NCBI RefSeq assembly: GCF_025446935.1
Contig: NZ_JAOEGN010000007.1
Location: 41,438-105,437, forward strand
Origin: Paracholeplasma vituli
Lineage (GTDB): Bacteria > Bacillota_I > Bacilli_A > Acholeplasmatales > UBA5453
DNA: 64,000 nt
Reading direction: 5' to 3'
The notes under the pieces are model-generated. The model was not told the origin of the DNA. It was given only the letters and a program-made list of their open reading frames with translations, and did no database searches. Below, piece by piece: positions 27,070-36,707 of this stretch. Every line of letters starts with the position of its first letter. Position 1 is the first letter of the stretch. Position numbers and translations under genes: made by a program.

Positions 27070-29283
27070 ATGATTCGATTAGAAGGCGTATCGAAGTACT
27101 ACAATACGGATGCGAATGTCGTCTTAGGGTTAAGACGTGTTAATTTAGAATTAAAGTTAGGGGAGTTTGTCGCGATTACCGGGGAATCCGGAAGCGGTAA
27201 ATCCACCCTTTTAAACGTGATTTCTGGATTGGATAAATACGATGAAGGGGAACTCTTTGTCAATGGCGAAGAAACCAGTTATTTTTCAACCGAGGAATTT
27301 GAACAGTACCGTAAACAGTACATTGGATTCGTATTCCAAAACTACAACATCATCGATTCGTTTACTGTTTATCAAAACGTCATGGCGGCTTTGATGATCC
27401 AAGGCTATGACCCAAAAAAACGCCGTGCTCGCGCATTAGAACTGATTGACCGTGTGGGATTAACCTCTCACAAGAACCACCGCGCAAGCAAACTGTCTGG
27501 TGGCCAAAAACAAAGAGCTGTCATCGCGAGAGCACTCGCGAAGGATTGCCCGATTATTGTTGCGGATGAACCTACCGGTAACTTAGATAGTGAAACGGGT
27601 AAGAAGGTATTAGAACTCTTAAAAGAAGTATCCAAAGATAAATTGGTCGTCATTGTTACCCATAACTACGAACAGGTTGAACCTTTCGCAACCCGTAAGA
27701 TTCGTATGTTTGACGGTGAAATTGTGGAGGATAAAGCGGTTAAAGCACCACAAATTATTGAAACACAACCGGCATTAGCCTCTAAAAACCTCAGTCCTTT
27801 AGATGTTTTAAAACTAGCACTGGTATCGTTATTCAGTATTCCTAAAAAGACATTCTTAGTGTTGGTGACCTTGATGTTCGCATTCACAGCCATCAACTCT
27901 ATTTATAGCATTAAAGAATGGTTGATATCGACCAATTTAAGCGATAACTCTAATCCAATCTTCAAAAATAACTTTGAAGGTAGAGTTATTGTTGTTAAAG
28001 AAGATGCTTCACTCTTTACACAGGATGAACTCAATACATTGCTAAATAAGAATCGTGTTCAAGGCTTAATTCATCACGATATTCTACTTCAAACCGAGTT
28101 TTATGTTTATAGCGAAGGTCGAGCGCCAAGTGGCACGTTAAGGCCTTATTATGGTCAAGAAATTACCCTAGAAAAAGGTAAATTTCCAACTACTAAAAAT
28201 GAAATCGTCCTTTACGAAAGCTATTGGGGTGATTCGTACCAAATTGGGGATACCGTTCAGGTTTACTATCAAATGGATGAGAAAATCTTTGATGCACCAG
28301 AATCGCTTGCAGCTTTTTTTAACATGACCGTGGTAGGGATGATTGAATCTGGATACCATGACTATGTTGGTATTGTACACCCTTCGTTCTTCAATCAAAC
28401 AGAAACGAACGCCGTAATGACAAACAACACCATGGCGTCATACGCTGTCAATTTAGGCGAAATGTGGACATCAGATTTCCAACCAATCACACTTTCTGGT
28501 GGCGATACTTATTTTATTCAAAAACGAAATATCATCATCAACAACGATTTACCCGATGGTCAGGCTCAAGTGAGCAGCGATTTATATTCATCATTGATTT
28601 ATCTCTATTCAGACTTAACAACCATCCAAAATCACCCTTTTACACTCATTAAACCTAAGAATGGATTTACAGTTTCTAAATCTCAAAACATTCAAATCAT
28701 TGGGGAATATCCGGGCATATCCTGGGAATATACGATTTACATCAATGAAAAAACCTATAATGATCTATTCTTTGAAGGTCCATATCAAGTAACCTTACTA
28801 GCCAAGGATGGGTTCGAAGCGAGACAAATCATCAGCAGTTTAGGGTCTGAATACATCGCGGTTCACCCGTTTGATTATGAAGGTCCTTCCTATGACTTCG
28901 GGATCAGTGGCGCGATGAACTTTGTTTATGTTTTGGTTGGTGGATTCATTTATATCATCCTTAATTTGGTCATTAAGTCCATCATTCAATCCCGTAAAAA
29001 AGATTTCATCATTTTCCGTTCGATTGGTGCTTCGAAATCTGACTTGCGTAAGATGTTATCCTTTGAACAAGTCTTATACAGTACCTTTGGGTTTATACTA
29101 GGTTTCATTCCGTTAACCATCATGAACATCTACATTAAGGAGTTTAAAGTGATGCGATACCTTACCTTTGGAGTATATATTGTCATTTATCTCATATTCT
29201 TAGGTGTACTGTTAACCATCAATAATAAGTTTGCCAATAAGTTATTTGGTAAGAGTGTCATTACGACACTGAAGAGCGAGTAG
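27070..29283 (+). CDS. Fused ABC transporter, ATPase plus FtsX/MacB-type permease (A)
   Basis: 737 aa. The ATPase domain (about 1-225) has Walker A GESGSGKST, signature LSGGQKQRAVIARALAK and Walker B IIVADEPTGNLDS, the LolD/MacB type. A transmembrane helix at about 262-282, an outside domain of about 340 residues, and three C-terminal helices (about 622-730) with an FtsX-like core (IFRSIGASKSDLRKML) complete a MacB-like half transporter. Such mechanotransmission exporters move peptides, antibiotics or lipoproteins; the substrate is unknown. GAGGTG and a TATAAT (27040-27045) precede it. The next gene, of the same design, begins 8 nt later; the two likely form a heterodimer. Confidence 0.85.
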   Translation: MIRLEGVSKYYNTDANVVLGLRRVNLELKLGEFVAITGESGSGKSTLLNVISGLDKYDEGELFVNGEETSYFSTEEFEQYRKQYIGFVFQNYNIIDSFTVYQNVMAALMIQGYDPKKRRARALELIDRVGLTSHKNHRASKLSGGQKQRAVIARALAKDCPIIVADEPTGNLDSETGKKVLELLKEVSKDKLVVIVTHNYEQVEPFATRKIRMFDGEIVEDKAVKAPQIIETQPALASKNLSPLDVLKLALVSLFSIPKKTFLVLVTLMFAFTAINSIYSIKEWLISTNLSDNSNPIFKNNFEGRVIVVKEDASLFTQDELNTLLNKNRVQGLIHHDILLQTEFYVYSEGRAPSGTLRPYYGQEITLEKGKFPTTKNEIVLYESYWGDSYQIGDTVQVYYQMDEKIFDAPESLAAFFNMTVVGMIESGYHDYVGIVHPSFFNQTETNAVMTNNTMASYAVNLGEMWTSDFQPITLSGGDTYFIQKRNIIINNDLPDGQAQVSSDLYSSLIYLYSDLTTIQNHPFTLIKPKNGFTVSKSQNIQIIGEYPGISWEYTIYINEKTYNDLFFEGPYQVTLLAKDGFEARQIISSLGSEYIAVHPFDYEGPSYDFGISGAMNFVYVLVGGFIYIILNLVIKSIIQSRKKDFIIFRSIGASKSDLRKMLSFEQVLYSTFGFILGFIPLTIMNIYIKEFKVMRYLTFGVYIVIYLIFLGVLLTINNKFANKLFGKSVITTLKSE

Positions 29284-29291
29284 GTGAGACC

Positions 29292-31496
29292 ATGATTAAA
29301 GCACATAAATTAGATAAACACTTTAACCGTGGTAAGAAGAATGAAATCCACGTCATCAATCAAATCTCGCTCGATTTACCCGATCATGGGTTGGTCGTTT
29401 TATTTGGACCTTCTGGTTCAGGGAAAACTACCTTACTGAATGTTCTTGGTGGGTTAGATCGAGCATCCGGAACCATCGATTTTGGTGATACTCAATTGAA
29501 TGGGTATTCGATGTCCGCTTGGGATCGAATCCGTAATCGACACATTGGTTATATATTCCAAAACTACATGTTATTGGAAAATATCTCCATCTTTGAAAAC
29601 ATTAAATTAACCCTCAATATGATTGGAATTACCGATAAAGCGGAAATCAATAAACGTATTGAATACTTACTTGAAAAAGTGGGTCTTAAGAATTATAAGA
29701 AACGTAAGGCTGGATTGTTATCGGGTGGTCAACAACAAAGGGTTGCGATTGCGAGAGCTTTAGCTAAAAATCCCGATGTCATCATCGCCGATGAACCAAC
29801 CGGAAATCTAGATTCGAAAAACACAGTTGAAATCATGAACATCATTAAAACCATTTCGAAAGAAAAACTGGTTTTATTGGTAACACATGAAAGAGAACTC
29901 GCAACCTTCTATGCAGACCGTATCATTGAACTATCAGATGGTAAAGTCGTATCCGATACACAAAACGAACAAAGCGGAAGCAGTCTTGAATTGAAACATG
30001 ATTCCGATATTTATTTAAAGGATTTACAATCAAAAGCCGTTGAATCCGATGGTATTAATGTGTCTGTGTATAGCGATAAACCTGTAGACCAAATTGGGAT
30101 TCGTCTAGTCTTGAAAAATGGTACATTGTATCTAGATATTGACCAAAAGATTGCACAAAAGGTCAACTTACTCAATGAAAAGAGTGAAGTTAAACTCATC
30201 AATGATCACTATAAAGACATGGAACAATCGGACATGCAAGAACTCGATTCATACCAGTTTGAAAATATCATAGATGAGAGCTTAATTAAAAAAGCTCAAC
30301 CGGTCATTACTTGGAAACACGCATTTAGATTGGCACTCAACAAACTTGTGAACGCCACCACTAAACGTAAGTTCTTATTTGCAGGATTCATCCTAGCAGG
30401 GTTCTTATTATTAATTGCGTTTGGGTTTATGAACCGTATGCTCATTTTAGATGACAAACTGTTTATCCAAGTTGATAAGAGTTTTGTGACTGTGTATGAT
30501 ATTAACAAAACGGACTTACAAACACTTGTAGCTACCGATGAAGTGACCTATTATACCGAACGTAAAGGTTATCCAGTTCAGTTCGAGTACCCTACTTTCT
30601 ATCAACAAAGTAATAATAGTAACCCATTCTTATCGATTGAATATTCAAGTAATGTGAAAAACTCAGATATCCTTCATGGCCGAAATATCCAAAATGAGGG
30701 TGAGATACTTGTAGATTACCGAATCTTTGAAGGTAAATTCAATCAATTGGTGAGTGTGATTAAAGCTTATGGATACCAAAGTCCTTTAGACCTCTTGAAT
30801 ACGAATATCACACTTGAAGATAGAACGTATAAATTGGTGGGCTATACCTCTCGTGGTTATGAAGCAATGTACATGGAAGAAATTGATTATTATAGACAAA
30901 TACTGGGTTATGTTGCAGGAATGACTGTTGAAGAGTACCGTACCCAGTGGTTAAGTGTTACAGCTTTTCCGACTACAGTTTATGTAAGTTCATCCGACCC
31001 AGTCGAAACCATTCGATTCATCAAAGATAATTTTACCAATGTAGAAGCGGAGTATGATTATCTGCAACAACGTACCAATTACCTACAACAAATGGCCTTT
31101 TTCTACAGTTTCCTTTGGGTCTTCTCCATCGTTGTGATGTCGATTACATTGATTGCGTTATTCTTTGTCCTAAGAGCGTCCCTAACCGAACGTATTTCTG
31201 AAATCTCGGTATTCAGAGCCCTTGGGGTCAGACGTATCGATATCGTGAAAACCTTTGTGGTTGAAATCTTTATGATAACGACCACCTCATTCATTGTCGG
31301 TTATTTCTTTGGATTGTATTACTTTACGAACATCAATACCAACCTATATGACAATAAATTAATCATTTTCCCAATCTATATGGTCGCTTTAGGTGGGGTG
31401 TTCATTTATGGTATTAGCCAACTGATTGGACTCATTCCAGTCCTGTCGCTTTTACGTAAAACACCAGCTCAAATCATGAGTTCGTATGATGCATAA
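29292..31496 (+). CDS. Fused ABC transporter, ATPase plus FtsX/MacB-type permease (B)
   Basis: 734 aa with the same layout as its upstream neighbour. ATPase: Walker A GPSGSGKTT, signature [18 protein letters not shown], Walker B VIIADEPTGNLDS. A linker region (about 225-340) rich in Asp, Glu and Lys is larger than in the partner, then come one helix (about 360-380), an extracellular domain, and three C-terminal helices with VFRALGVRRIDIVKTF. Partner of the preceding gene by position and size. Ends facing ispH with a terminator between. Confidence 0.85.
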   Translation: MIKAHKLDKHFNRGKKNEIHVINQISLDLPDHGLVVLFGPSGSGKTTLLNVLGGLDRASGTIDFGDTQLNGYSMSAWDRIRNRHIGYIFQNYMLLENISIFENIKLTLNMIGITDKAEINKRIEYLLEKVGLKNYKKRKAGLLSGGQQQRVAIARALAKNPDVIIADEPTGNLDSKNTVEIMNIIKTISKEKLVLLVTHERELATFYADRIIELSDGKVVSDTQNEQSGSSLELKHDSDIYLKDLQSKAVESDGINVSVYSDKPVDQIGIRLVLKNGTLYLDIDQKIAQKVNLLNEKSEVKLINDHYKDMEQSDMQELDSYQFENIIDESLIKKAQPVITWKHAFRLALNKLVNATTKRKFLFAGFILAGFLLLIAFGFMNRMLILDDKLFIQVDKSFVTVYDINKTDLQTLVATDEVTYYTERKGYPVQFEYPTFYQQSNNSNPFLSIEYSSNVKNSDILHGRNIQNEGEILVDYRIFEGKFNQLVSVIKAYGYQSPLDLLNTNITLEDRTYKLVGYTSRGYEAMYMEEIDYYRQILGYVAGMTVEEYRTQWLSVTAFPTTVYVSSSDPVETIRFIKDNFTNVEAEYDYLQQRTNYLQQMAFFYSFLWVFSIVVMSITLIALFFVLRASLTERISEISVFRALGVRRIDIVKTFVVEIFMITTTSFIVGYFFGLYYFTNINTNLYDNKLIIFPIYMVALGGVFIYGISQLIGLIPVLSLLRKTPAQIMSSYDA

Positions 31497-31520
31497 AAAA
31501 AACCAAGTTGGACTTGGTTT
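31497..31520 (-). terminator. Terminator of ispH
   Basis: AAACCAAG and CTTGGTTT form an 8-bp stem. On the minus strand it continues into T8. Confidence 0.8.
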
Positions 31521-32451
31521 AAGCTAGAATATCTAAATAAGTTAAAGAAGAGACGTGGTCCCACGTTTCTTTTTTTGTATACTCGAATTGCTTCAAATAC
31601 TGGATGACTTCATTGGTGAGTTTGGTGGGTGTAGAAGCACCGGAAGTAACGGATACCGATTCAACATCCTTAAACCATTCTGGGTTGATATCGGATACCC
31701 CTTCAATACGAAAACTTGGGATGTTTCGTTCGTGGGTCGAAACAAACGCGAGTTTGTTTGAATTCGATGAAAGGCTGTCTCCCACCACGATGCATAAATC
31801 GACAACAGGTTGTTCAATCACCGCTTTTTGGCGGGTTGTGGTAGCGTCACAAATATCGTCATCAAACGTTAAATCTGGGTATTTTACTTTAAGAACATCT
31901 AAAACAACGTTGATATCGTAACGAGAAAGTGTCGTTTGATTGGTTACGAAGAGTGGTTTCTCTGGAAATTTTTGAATGAAATTCATCGCGTCGATGGCTT
32001 TACATAAAAATGTAATGTCTTTAGAAATGCCTAATACACCTTCAGGTTCAGGGTGGTTTTCATGGCCGATGTAGACGACTTCATACCCTAATTCCAAATG
32101 GGTTTTAACGGCGTCATGGACTTTCGTAACATCCTTACAGGTTGCATTCACAACCGTTAGGCCTTTTTGTTGTGCTTTTACAATAACTTGATCAGATACC
32201 CCATGTGCAGTCATAATGACCGTACCGGATTCTACGGATTCTAAGAGTTCTAAACGCGTCTTTTTTGGATCATCCAACGAGATCACACCAAAATGTGAAA
32301 ACGCCTCTGTGATGCGTTTGTTATGGACAATCAACCCTAGAATATGGATGGGTCTAGGGTAGCATTCATCTTGAATTACTTTTTTGACCATTTGGAGGGC
32401 ACGTACTACACCGTGGCAGTAACCCCTGGGTCTTAAATCAATTACGTTCAT
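31519..32451 (-). CDS. ispH: 4-hydroxy-3-methylbut-2-enyl diphosphate reductase IspH
   Basis: [4Fe-4S] enzyme making IPP and DMAPP in the last MEP step. The three cluster cysteines are visible in RGYCHGV, NATCKDV and DDICDATTTRQ; the catalytic glutamate region TNQTTLS is present as well. With the ATG at 32451 (AGGTGATTGT before it) the protein is 310 aa, a normal size; the longer upstream reading has no site. It completes the pathway begun by dxs at 21373. Confidence 0.93.
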   Translation of the reverse strand: MNVIDLRPRGYCHGVVRALQMVKKVIQDECYPRPIHILGLIVHNKRITEAFSHFGVISLDDPKKTRLELLESVESGTVIMTAHGVSDQVIVKAQQKGLTVVNATCKDVTKVHDAVKTHLELGYEVVYIGHENHPEPEGVLGISKDITFLCKAIDAMNFIQKFPEKPLFVTNQTTLSRYDINVVLDVLKVKYPDLTFDDDICDATTTRQKAVIEQPVVDLCIVVGDSLSSNSNKLAFVSTHERNIPSFRIEGVSDINPEWFKDVESVSVTSGASTPTKLTNEVIQYLKQFEYTKKETWDHVSSLTYLDILA

Positions 32452-32546
32452 ACAATCACCTAATCTCATTATAACAAAGTGTGATTTCAAAACCTAACAT
32501 TAGGATTAATGGCTTAAATAGAGTATAATATAAACGGTGATTTTAT

Positions 32547-33791
32547 ATGTTTAAAACAAGTATACAAGAAAAGATTCAAGCATTAGGCTACAAAACATTT
32601 ACACCGATTCAAGAAGCGGTGTTTAAGGCGTACGAAAAGAAAGACAACATCATCGGATTAGCCCCTACCGGCACGGGTAAAACCCATGCTTATTTGTTGC
32701 CGATTGTGAATGAACTCGACCTCCAAGATGAATCCGTTCAAGCGGTTATTTGTGTACCAACCAATGAGTTGGTCGCGCAAGTAGAAGAAATGTTAAAAAA
32801 GGTAAACATCGGGTTTACTGTTAAGGCATATAGTTCCTCAAAAGATCGAAATAGAGAACTCGAATCCTTATCGAAAAAACAACCTCAAATTGTCATTTCA
32901 ACCCCAGGTCGACTTGAAGACTACGCGATTAAAGAAGGAAAACTCAAAATCCATACAACTAAAGTATTCGTTTTAGATGAAGCGGATATGATGCTCGATA
33001 TGGACTTTATGAATACCCTAGACCGTGTCTTTTATGCAGTTAAAGACGCGCGTATGTTGTTATTCTCAGCAACCCTACCTAACGGGTTAAACAAATGGCT
33101 CGATGCCTATTTTGGAAAAGCCCATGTCATCGATTTAAAAGACCCATCGGTTCTTAAGATTACACACGGATTAGTCTATACCCGTAATGAAACCAGAGAT
33201 ACCGATTTTAAGCGTCTCGTTAAAGCGATTAACCCATTTTTATGTATGGTATTCGTCTCTAAAAAAGAACAGGTTGACCATGTCTATCAACAACTATTAG
33301 ACATCGGTATTAAAGCCATTCGTATTTCTGGGGATACCCCAGCTAGAGAACGTAAAACCATTTTAGATGATATCAAACAATTAAAGTATACTTTTATTGT
33401 TTCATCCGATTTAGGTAGTAGAGGTTTAGATATTGTCGGTGTCTCTCACGTCATTCATTATGATTTGCCTTATCATTTAGAATACTATATCCACCGTTCA
33501 GGTCGTACTGGTAGAGCCAATCAAACCGGGATGTCAATCGCCTTGGTTACCAATGAGAATTCAAGAAAAATTGACAACATCTCTAAAAGAGGTATTGGTT
33601 TCCAACGCTATCAAATTGAAGGCACTACGCTAGTTCCTGTTGTTAAAAAAGTGAAGAGTAATCTATCCGAAGAAGAACTTCAAGCAATTCGTAAAGTCAA
33701 AAAACCAACGAAAGTATCCCCAAACTACAAAAAGAAAAATAAAAAACTTGTTAAAAAAGCGCGAAACGCCGCGCGATATGGAGGTAAATAA
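32547..33791 (+). CDS. DEAD-box RNA helicase
   Basis: 414 aa. Q motif FTPIQEAVF, motif I APTGTGKT, motif II VLDEADMMLD, motif III SATLP, and motif VI HRSGRTGRA show a complete two-lobe RecA core; the C-terminal tail is Lys/Arg-rich (KKKNKKLVKKARNAAR) and likely binds RNA. The role would be ribosome assembly or mRNA turnover, as for CshA/CshB relatives. Its stop overlaps the nfo start by one base. Confidence 0.92.
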   Translation: MFKTSIQEKIQALGYKTFTPIQEAVFKAYEKKDNIIGLAPTGTGKTHAYLLPIVNELDLQDESVQAVICVPTNELVAQVEEMLKKVNIGFTVKAYSSSKDRNRELESLSKKQPQIVISTPGRLEDYAIKEGKLKIHTTKVFVLDEADMMLDMDFMNTLDRVFYAVKDARMLLFSATLPNGLNKWLDAYFGKAHVIDLKDPSVLKITHGLVYTRNETRDTDFKRLVKAINPFLCMVFVSKKEQVDHVYQQLLDIGIKAIRISGDTPARERKTILDDIKQLKYTFIVSSDLGSRGLDIVGVSHVIHYDLPYHLEYYIHRSGRTGRANQTGMSIALVTNENSRKIDNISKRGIGFQRYQIEGTTLVPVVKKVKSNLSEEELQAIRKVKKPTKVSPNYKKKNKKLVKKARNAARYGGK

Positions 33792-34678
33792 TGATTAAAA
33801 TTGGTTCCCATGTCGGGTTATCTGGCAGCCAAATGTATGAAGGTTCTGTTTTAGAAGCTGTATCTTATGGCGCGAACGCATTCATGGTCTATACCGGTGC
33901 GCCTCAAAATACCATTCGTAAAGCCATCAAAGACTTAAATATCGAAGGTGCAGAAAAGCAAATGCAAGTTCACGGGTTATCGTTTGATAATGTCGTAGTA
34001 CACGCCCCTTATATCATCAATCTAGCCAATCCAGATCCAGAAAAACGTGCATTCGCCGTAGAGTTTTTATCCAAAGAAGTTGAAAGAACGCACGCGATGC
34101 ATGTAAAACAAATAGTCTTACACCCAGGCTCTGCTGTGGGTAAAGACCGTCAAGAAGCGTTAGAGTGGATTGCTGAAGGGGTTAATAAAGTTATTGAAAA
34201 TACCAAAAACCTTCCAGTTAAAATCGCTTTAGAAACCATGGCAGGTAAAGGCAACGAAATGGGTAAAACCTTCGAAGAAATTCGTGATATTATTGCACGT
34301 ATCGATGACAAATCTAGAGTTTCAGTTTGTTTTGATACTTGCCATACATCCGATGCTGGCTATGATATCCAAAATGATTTTGAAGGGGTCATTAAGCACT
34401 TCGATGAAATCGTTGGTAAGTCTTATATTTCTGTATTTCACGTCAACGATTCGAAAAATCCAAGAGGGGCAGCGAAAGACCGTCACGCCAACTTAGGATT
34501 TGGAGAAATCGGATTTGATGCTTTACTTAAAGTCATCTACCATTCTGATTTCAAAGACATTCCTAAAATCTTAGAAACGCCTTATATCGATGATAAAGCA
34601 CCCTATAAGTTTGAAATTGAAATGGTCAAAAACCAAGCTTTTAATCCAAACTTGGAATCTGATGTGAAAAAAAGTTGA
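33791..34678 (+). CDS. nfo: Endonuclease IV (AP endonuclease)
   Basis: TIM-barrel zinc enzyme of 295 aa that nicks DNA 5' to abasic sites. Start IGSHVGLSG, VVHAPYIINLANPD, QIVLHPGSAVG, ALETMAGKGNEMG, CFDTCHTSDAGYD and HVNDSKNPRGAAKDRHANLG carry the three-zinc His/Glu/Asp ligands. Coupled with the DEAD-box gene. Confidence 0.95.
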   Translation: MIKIGSHVGLSGSQMYEGSVLEAVSYGANAFMVYTGAPQNTIRKAIKDLNIEGAEKQMQVHGLSFDNVVVHAPYIINLANPDPEKRAFAVEFLSKEVERTHAMHVKQIVLHPGSAVGKDRQEALEWIAEGVNKVIENTKNLPVKIALETMAGKGNEMGKTFEEIRDIIARIDDKSRVSVCFDTCHTSDAGYDIQNDFEGVIKHFDEIVGKSYISVFHVNDSKNPRGAAKDRHANLGFGEIGFDALLKVIYHSDFKDIPKILETPYIDDKAPYKFEIEMVKNQAFNPNLESDVKKS

Positions 34679-34704
34679 AATATTAACTAACCGTTCGTTA
34701 TAAT
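34675..34704 (+). promoter_or_regulatory. Promoter of the degV gene
   Basis: TTGAAA (34675-34680), 18 nt, TATAAT (34699-34704), followed by AAAAGGAG before the ATG at 34731. The -35 box overlaps the nfo stop. Confidence 0.6.
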
Positions 34705-34730
34705 AGTACTTATAAAAGGAGAACTACTTT

Positions 34731-35603
34731 ATGAGAGATTTCATCATCGTTACCGATTCAGCCTCAGACTTAACCGATGCGTTTGCTAAACAACACGACT
34801 TAGAAGTATTGCCACTTAAGTTTGTCATTGATGGGGTAGAATATCCAGATTATCTAGACCACCGATCGATGGATCCAAAAGACTTTTACGACCGCGTTCG
34901 AAAAGGGATGATGCCATCTACTGCTCAAGTCAATGCTCAAGAATATATCGAAGTTTGTGAAAAACTGATTAAGGCTCAAAAAGATATCTTAATTTTAACT
35001 TTCTCATCTGCACTATCCGGGACACACAATAGTGCTCGTATCGCAGTTGAACAATTAAGAGAGTCCTATCCAACTTCTAAAATTCTTTTAGTGGATACAC
35101 TCGCTGCATCCTTAGGAGAAGGTTTACTCGTAGCTACCGCAGCGAAAATGCGTAAACAAGGTTACACCATTGAACAAGTTTACGAAGAAATCGAAAAGAT
35201 TAAATTGAATTTGGCACACTGGTTTACAGTATCCGATATCAATCACTTAAAACGTGGTGGTAGAATATCATCCACAGCCGCTGTGGTTGCGAACCTATTG
35301 AATATCAACCCGATTTTACATGTATCGGATGAAGGGAAACTCATTGCGAGAACCAAAGTAATTGGCCGTAAAAAGGCTTTACATGCCCTTTTCGCAAAGA
35401 TGAAAGAAACCTATAATCCAACGATATCAAAAACAGTGTTCATCAGCCACGGTGACGATATCGATGCTGCAAATCATTTAAGAGATTTGATTTTATCTGA
35501 ACTTGACTGTGAAGTCGAAATGATCAACTTCATTGGTCCAGTCATTGGCGCGCATTCTGGTCCAAACACCATCGCACTATTCTTTTTCGCAAATAACCGC
35601 TAA
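34731..35603 (+). CDS. DegV family fatty-acid-binding protein
   Basis: 290 aa. The start IIVTDSASDL, PSTAQVNAQEY, FSSALSGTHNSA and the C-terminal GPVIGAHSGPN are family motifs. DegV proteins (FakB-like) hold a fatty acid for phosphorylation by FakA; no fakA is seen here. Monocistronic, followed by a terminator. Confidence 0.9.
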   Translation: MRDFIIVTDSASDLTDAFAKQHDLEVLPLKFVIDGVEYPDYLDHRSMDPKDFYDRVRKGMMPSTAQVNAQEYIEVCEKLIKAQKDILILTFSSALSGTHNSARIAVEQLRESYPTSKILLVDTLAASLGEGLLVATAAKMRKQGYTIEQVYEEIEKIKLNLAHWFTVSDINHLKRGGRISSTAAVVANLLNINPILHVSDEGKLIARTKVIGRKKALHALFAKMKETYNPTISKTVFISHGDDIDAANHLRDLILSELDCEVEMINFIGPVIGAHSGPNTIALFFFANNR

Positions 35604-35630
35604 ACCAAAGCCTCACCGCTTTGGTTTTTC
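35604..35630 (+). terminator. Terminator after degV
   Basis: ACCAAAGC and GCTTTGGT stem (35604-35625) followed by TTTTCTTTTC. Confidence 0.85.
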
Positions 35631-35646
35631 TTTTCTTAAATAATAT

Positions 35647-35658
35647 TTCGAATTCGAA
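35647..35658 (+). promoter_or_regulatory. Palindrome upstream of the mhq-like operon
   Basis: Perfect 12-bp palindrome TTCGAATTCGAA, ten bases before the -35 box. It is similar in its core to the CGAATTCG-centred MhqR operator described in Bacillus. No mhqR gene is in the window, so binding by an MhqR/MarR-type repressor is inference. Confidence 0.45.
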
Positions 35659-35667
35659 GCATGTTAT

Positions 35668-35695
35668 TTGAATGTATGTAATTAATTCGTATAAT
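35668..35695 (+). promoter_or_regulatory. Promoter of the dioxygenase-esterase operon
   Basis: TTGAAT (35668-35673), 16 nt, TATAAT (35690-35695), then GGAGGGTG and the ATG at 35718. Confidence 0.7.
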
Positions 35696-35717
35696 GAGAA
35701 GCATGGAGGGTGAAATT

Positions 35718-36707
35718 ATGAAACCACTATTAGGATTACACCATGTGACTGCGATGACGAGCAGTGCAGAAAAGATCTATGAATTCTTTACTTATATTTT
35801 AGGCTTAAGATTGGTTAAGAAAACCGTGAACCAAGACGACATTCAAACGTACCATTTATTTTTCGCTGATGACAGAGGTAGTGCAGGTACCGATATGACG
35901 TTCTTTGATTTCCAAGGCCAACCGAAGGCAATCCGCGGTGCGAATGAAATCTCAAAGACCGCATTCAGAGTCCCTAACGATGAGGCGATCCGCTACTTTG
36001 AAAAACGTTTTAAACATTATAATGTGAACGCTGAACCAGTTAAGACCCTGTTTGGAACTTTAATTTTACTATTTAAAGATTTTGACGATCAAGAATATGT
36101 CTTGATTTCCGATGAACACGACAAAGGGGTAAAAGCCGGGATTCCGTGGCAAAATGGTCCAGTACCGAATGAATACGCGATTTACGGATTAGGACCCATC
36201 TTCTTTAGAGTGAATAACACGACATTGATGGACCACATCCTCACGGAAAGACTCACATTTACTAAAACCCAAACTGAAGGCGCATTTACCCGCTATGAAA
36301 CAGGTTTAGGCGGAAATGGTGGGAGTGTCATTGTTGAATACACCCCATTACTACCACAAGCTCGCCAAGGATTTGGTGGGGTTCACCACGTGGCCTTTGG
36401 GGTAGAAGGTGAATCCGACATCCAAAATTGGATCAAACGTTTGAATCAAATGCAAATCATGCATTCTGGATTTGTCGACCGTTTCTATTTTAAATCTCTA
36501 TATACACGTATGTATCCTGGTATTTTATTTGAATTCGCAACCGAAGGTCCTGGTTTCATCGATGATGAAGAACCATATGAAACTTTAGGTGAACTTTTAG
36601 CTTTACCACCGAAGTACCGAGGTATGCGAAAAGAAATTACAGGGATGGTTCGTCACATCGATACAAAACGTAGCGATAAAATCTTTAAGAAGGAGTACAC
36701 CTTCTAA
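35718..36707 (+). CDS. Ring-cleaving dioxygenase (VOC family, MhqO/MhqE-like)
   Basis: 329 aa with two vicinal-oxygen-chelate modules (about 4-140 and 150-290). The start LLGLHHVTAMTSSAEK with the first metal His, VHHVAFGVE with the second and LFEFATEGPGF with the Glu are the expected ligands. In Bacillus such proteins act with MhqD to break down quinones and catechols. The ATG at 35718 follows GGAGGGTG. Its stop overlaps the start of the next gene by one base, so the pair is coupled. Confidence 0.87.
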   Translation: MKPLLGLHHVTAMTSSAEKIYEFFTYILGLRLVKKTVNQDDIQTYHLFFADDRGSAGTDMTFFDFQGQPKAIRGANEISKTAFRVPNDEAIRYFEKRFKHYNVNAEPVKTLFGTLILLFKDFDDQEYVLISDEHDKGVKAGIPWQNGPVPNEYAIYGLGPIFFRVNNTTLMDHILTERLTFTKTQTEGAFTRYETGLGGNGGSVIVEYTPLLPQARQGFGGVHHVAFGVEGESDIQNWIKRLNQMQIMHSGFVDRFYFKSLYTRMYPGILFEFATEGPGFIDDEEPYETLGELLALPPKYRGMRKEITGMVRHIDTKRSDKIFKKEYTF

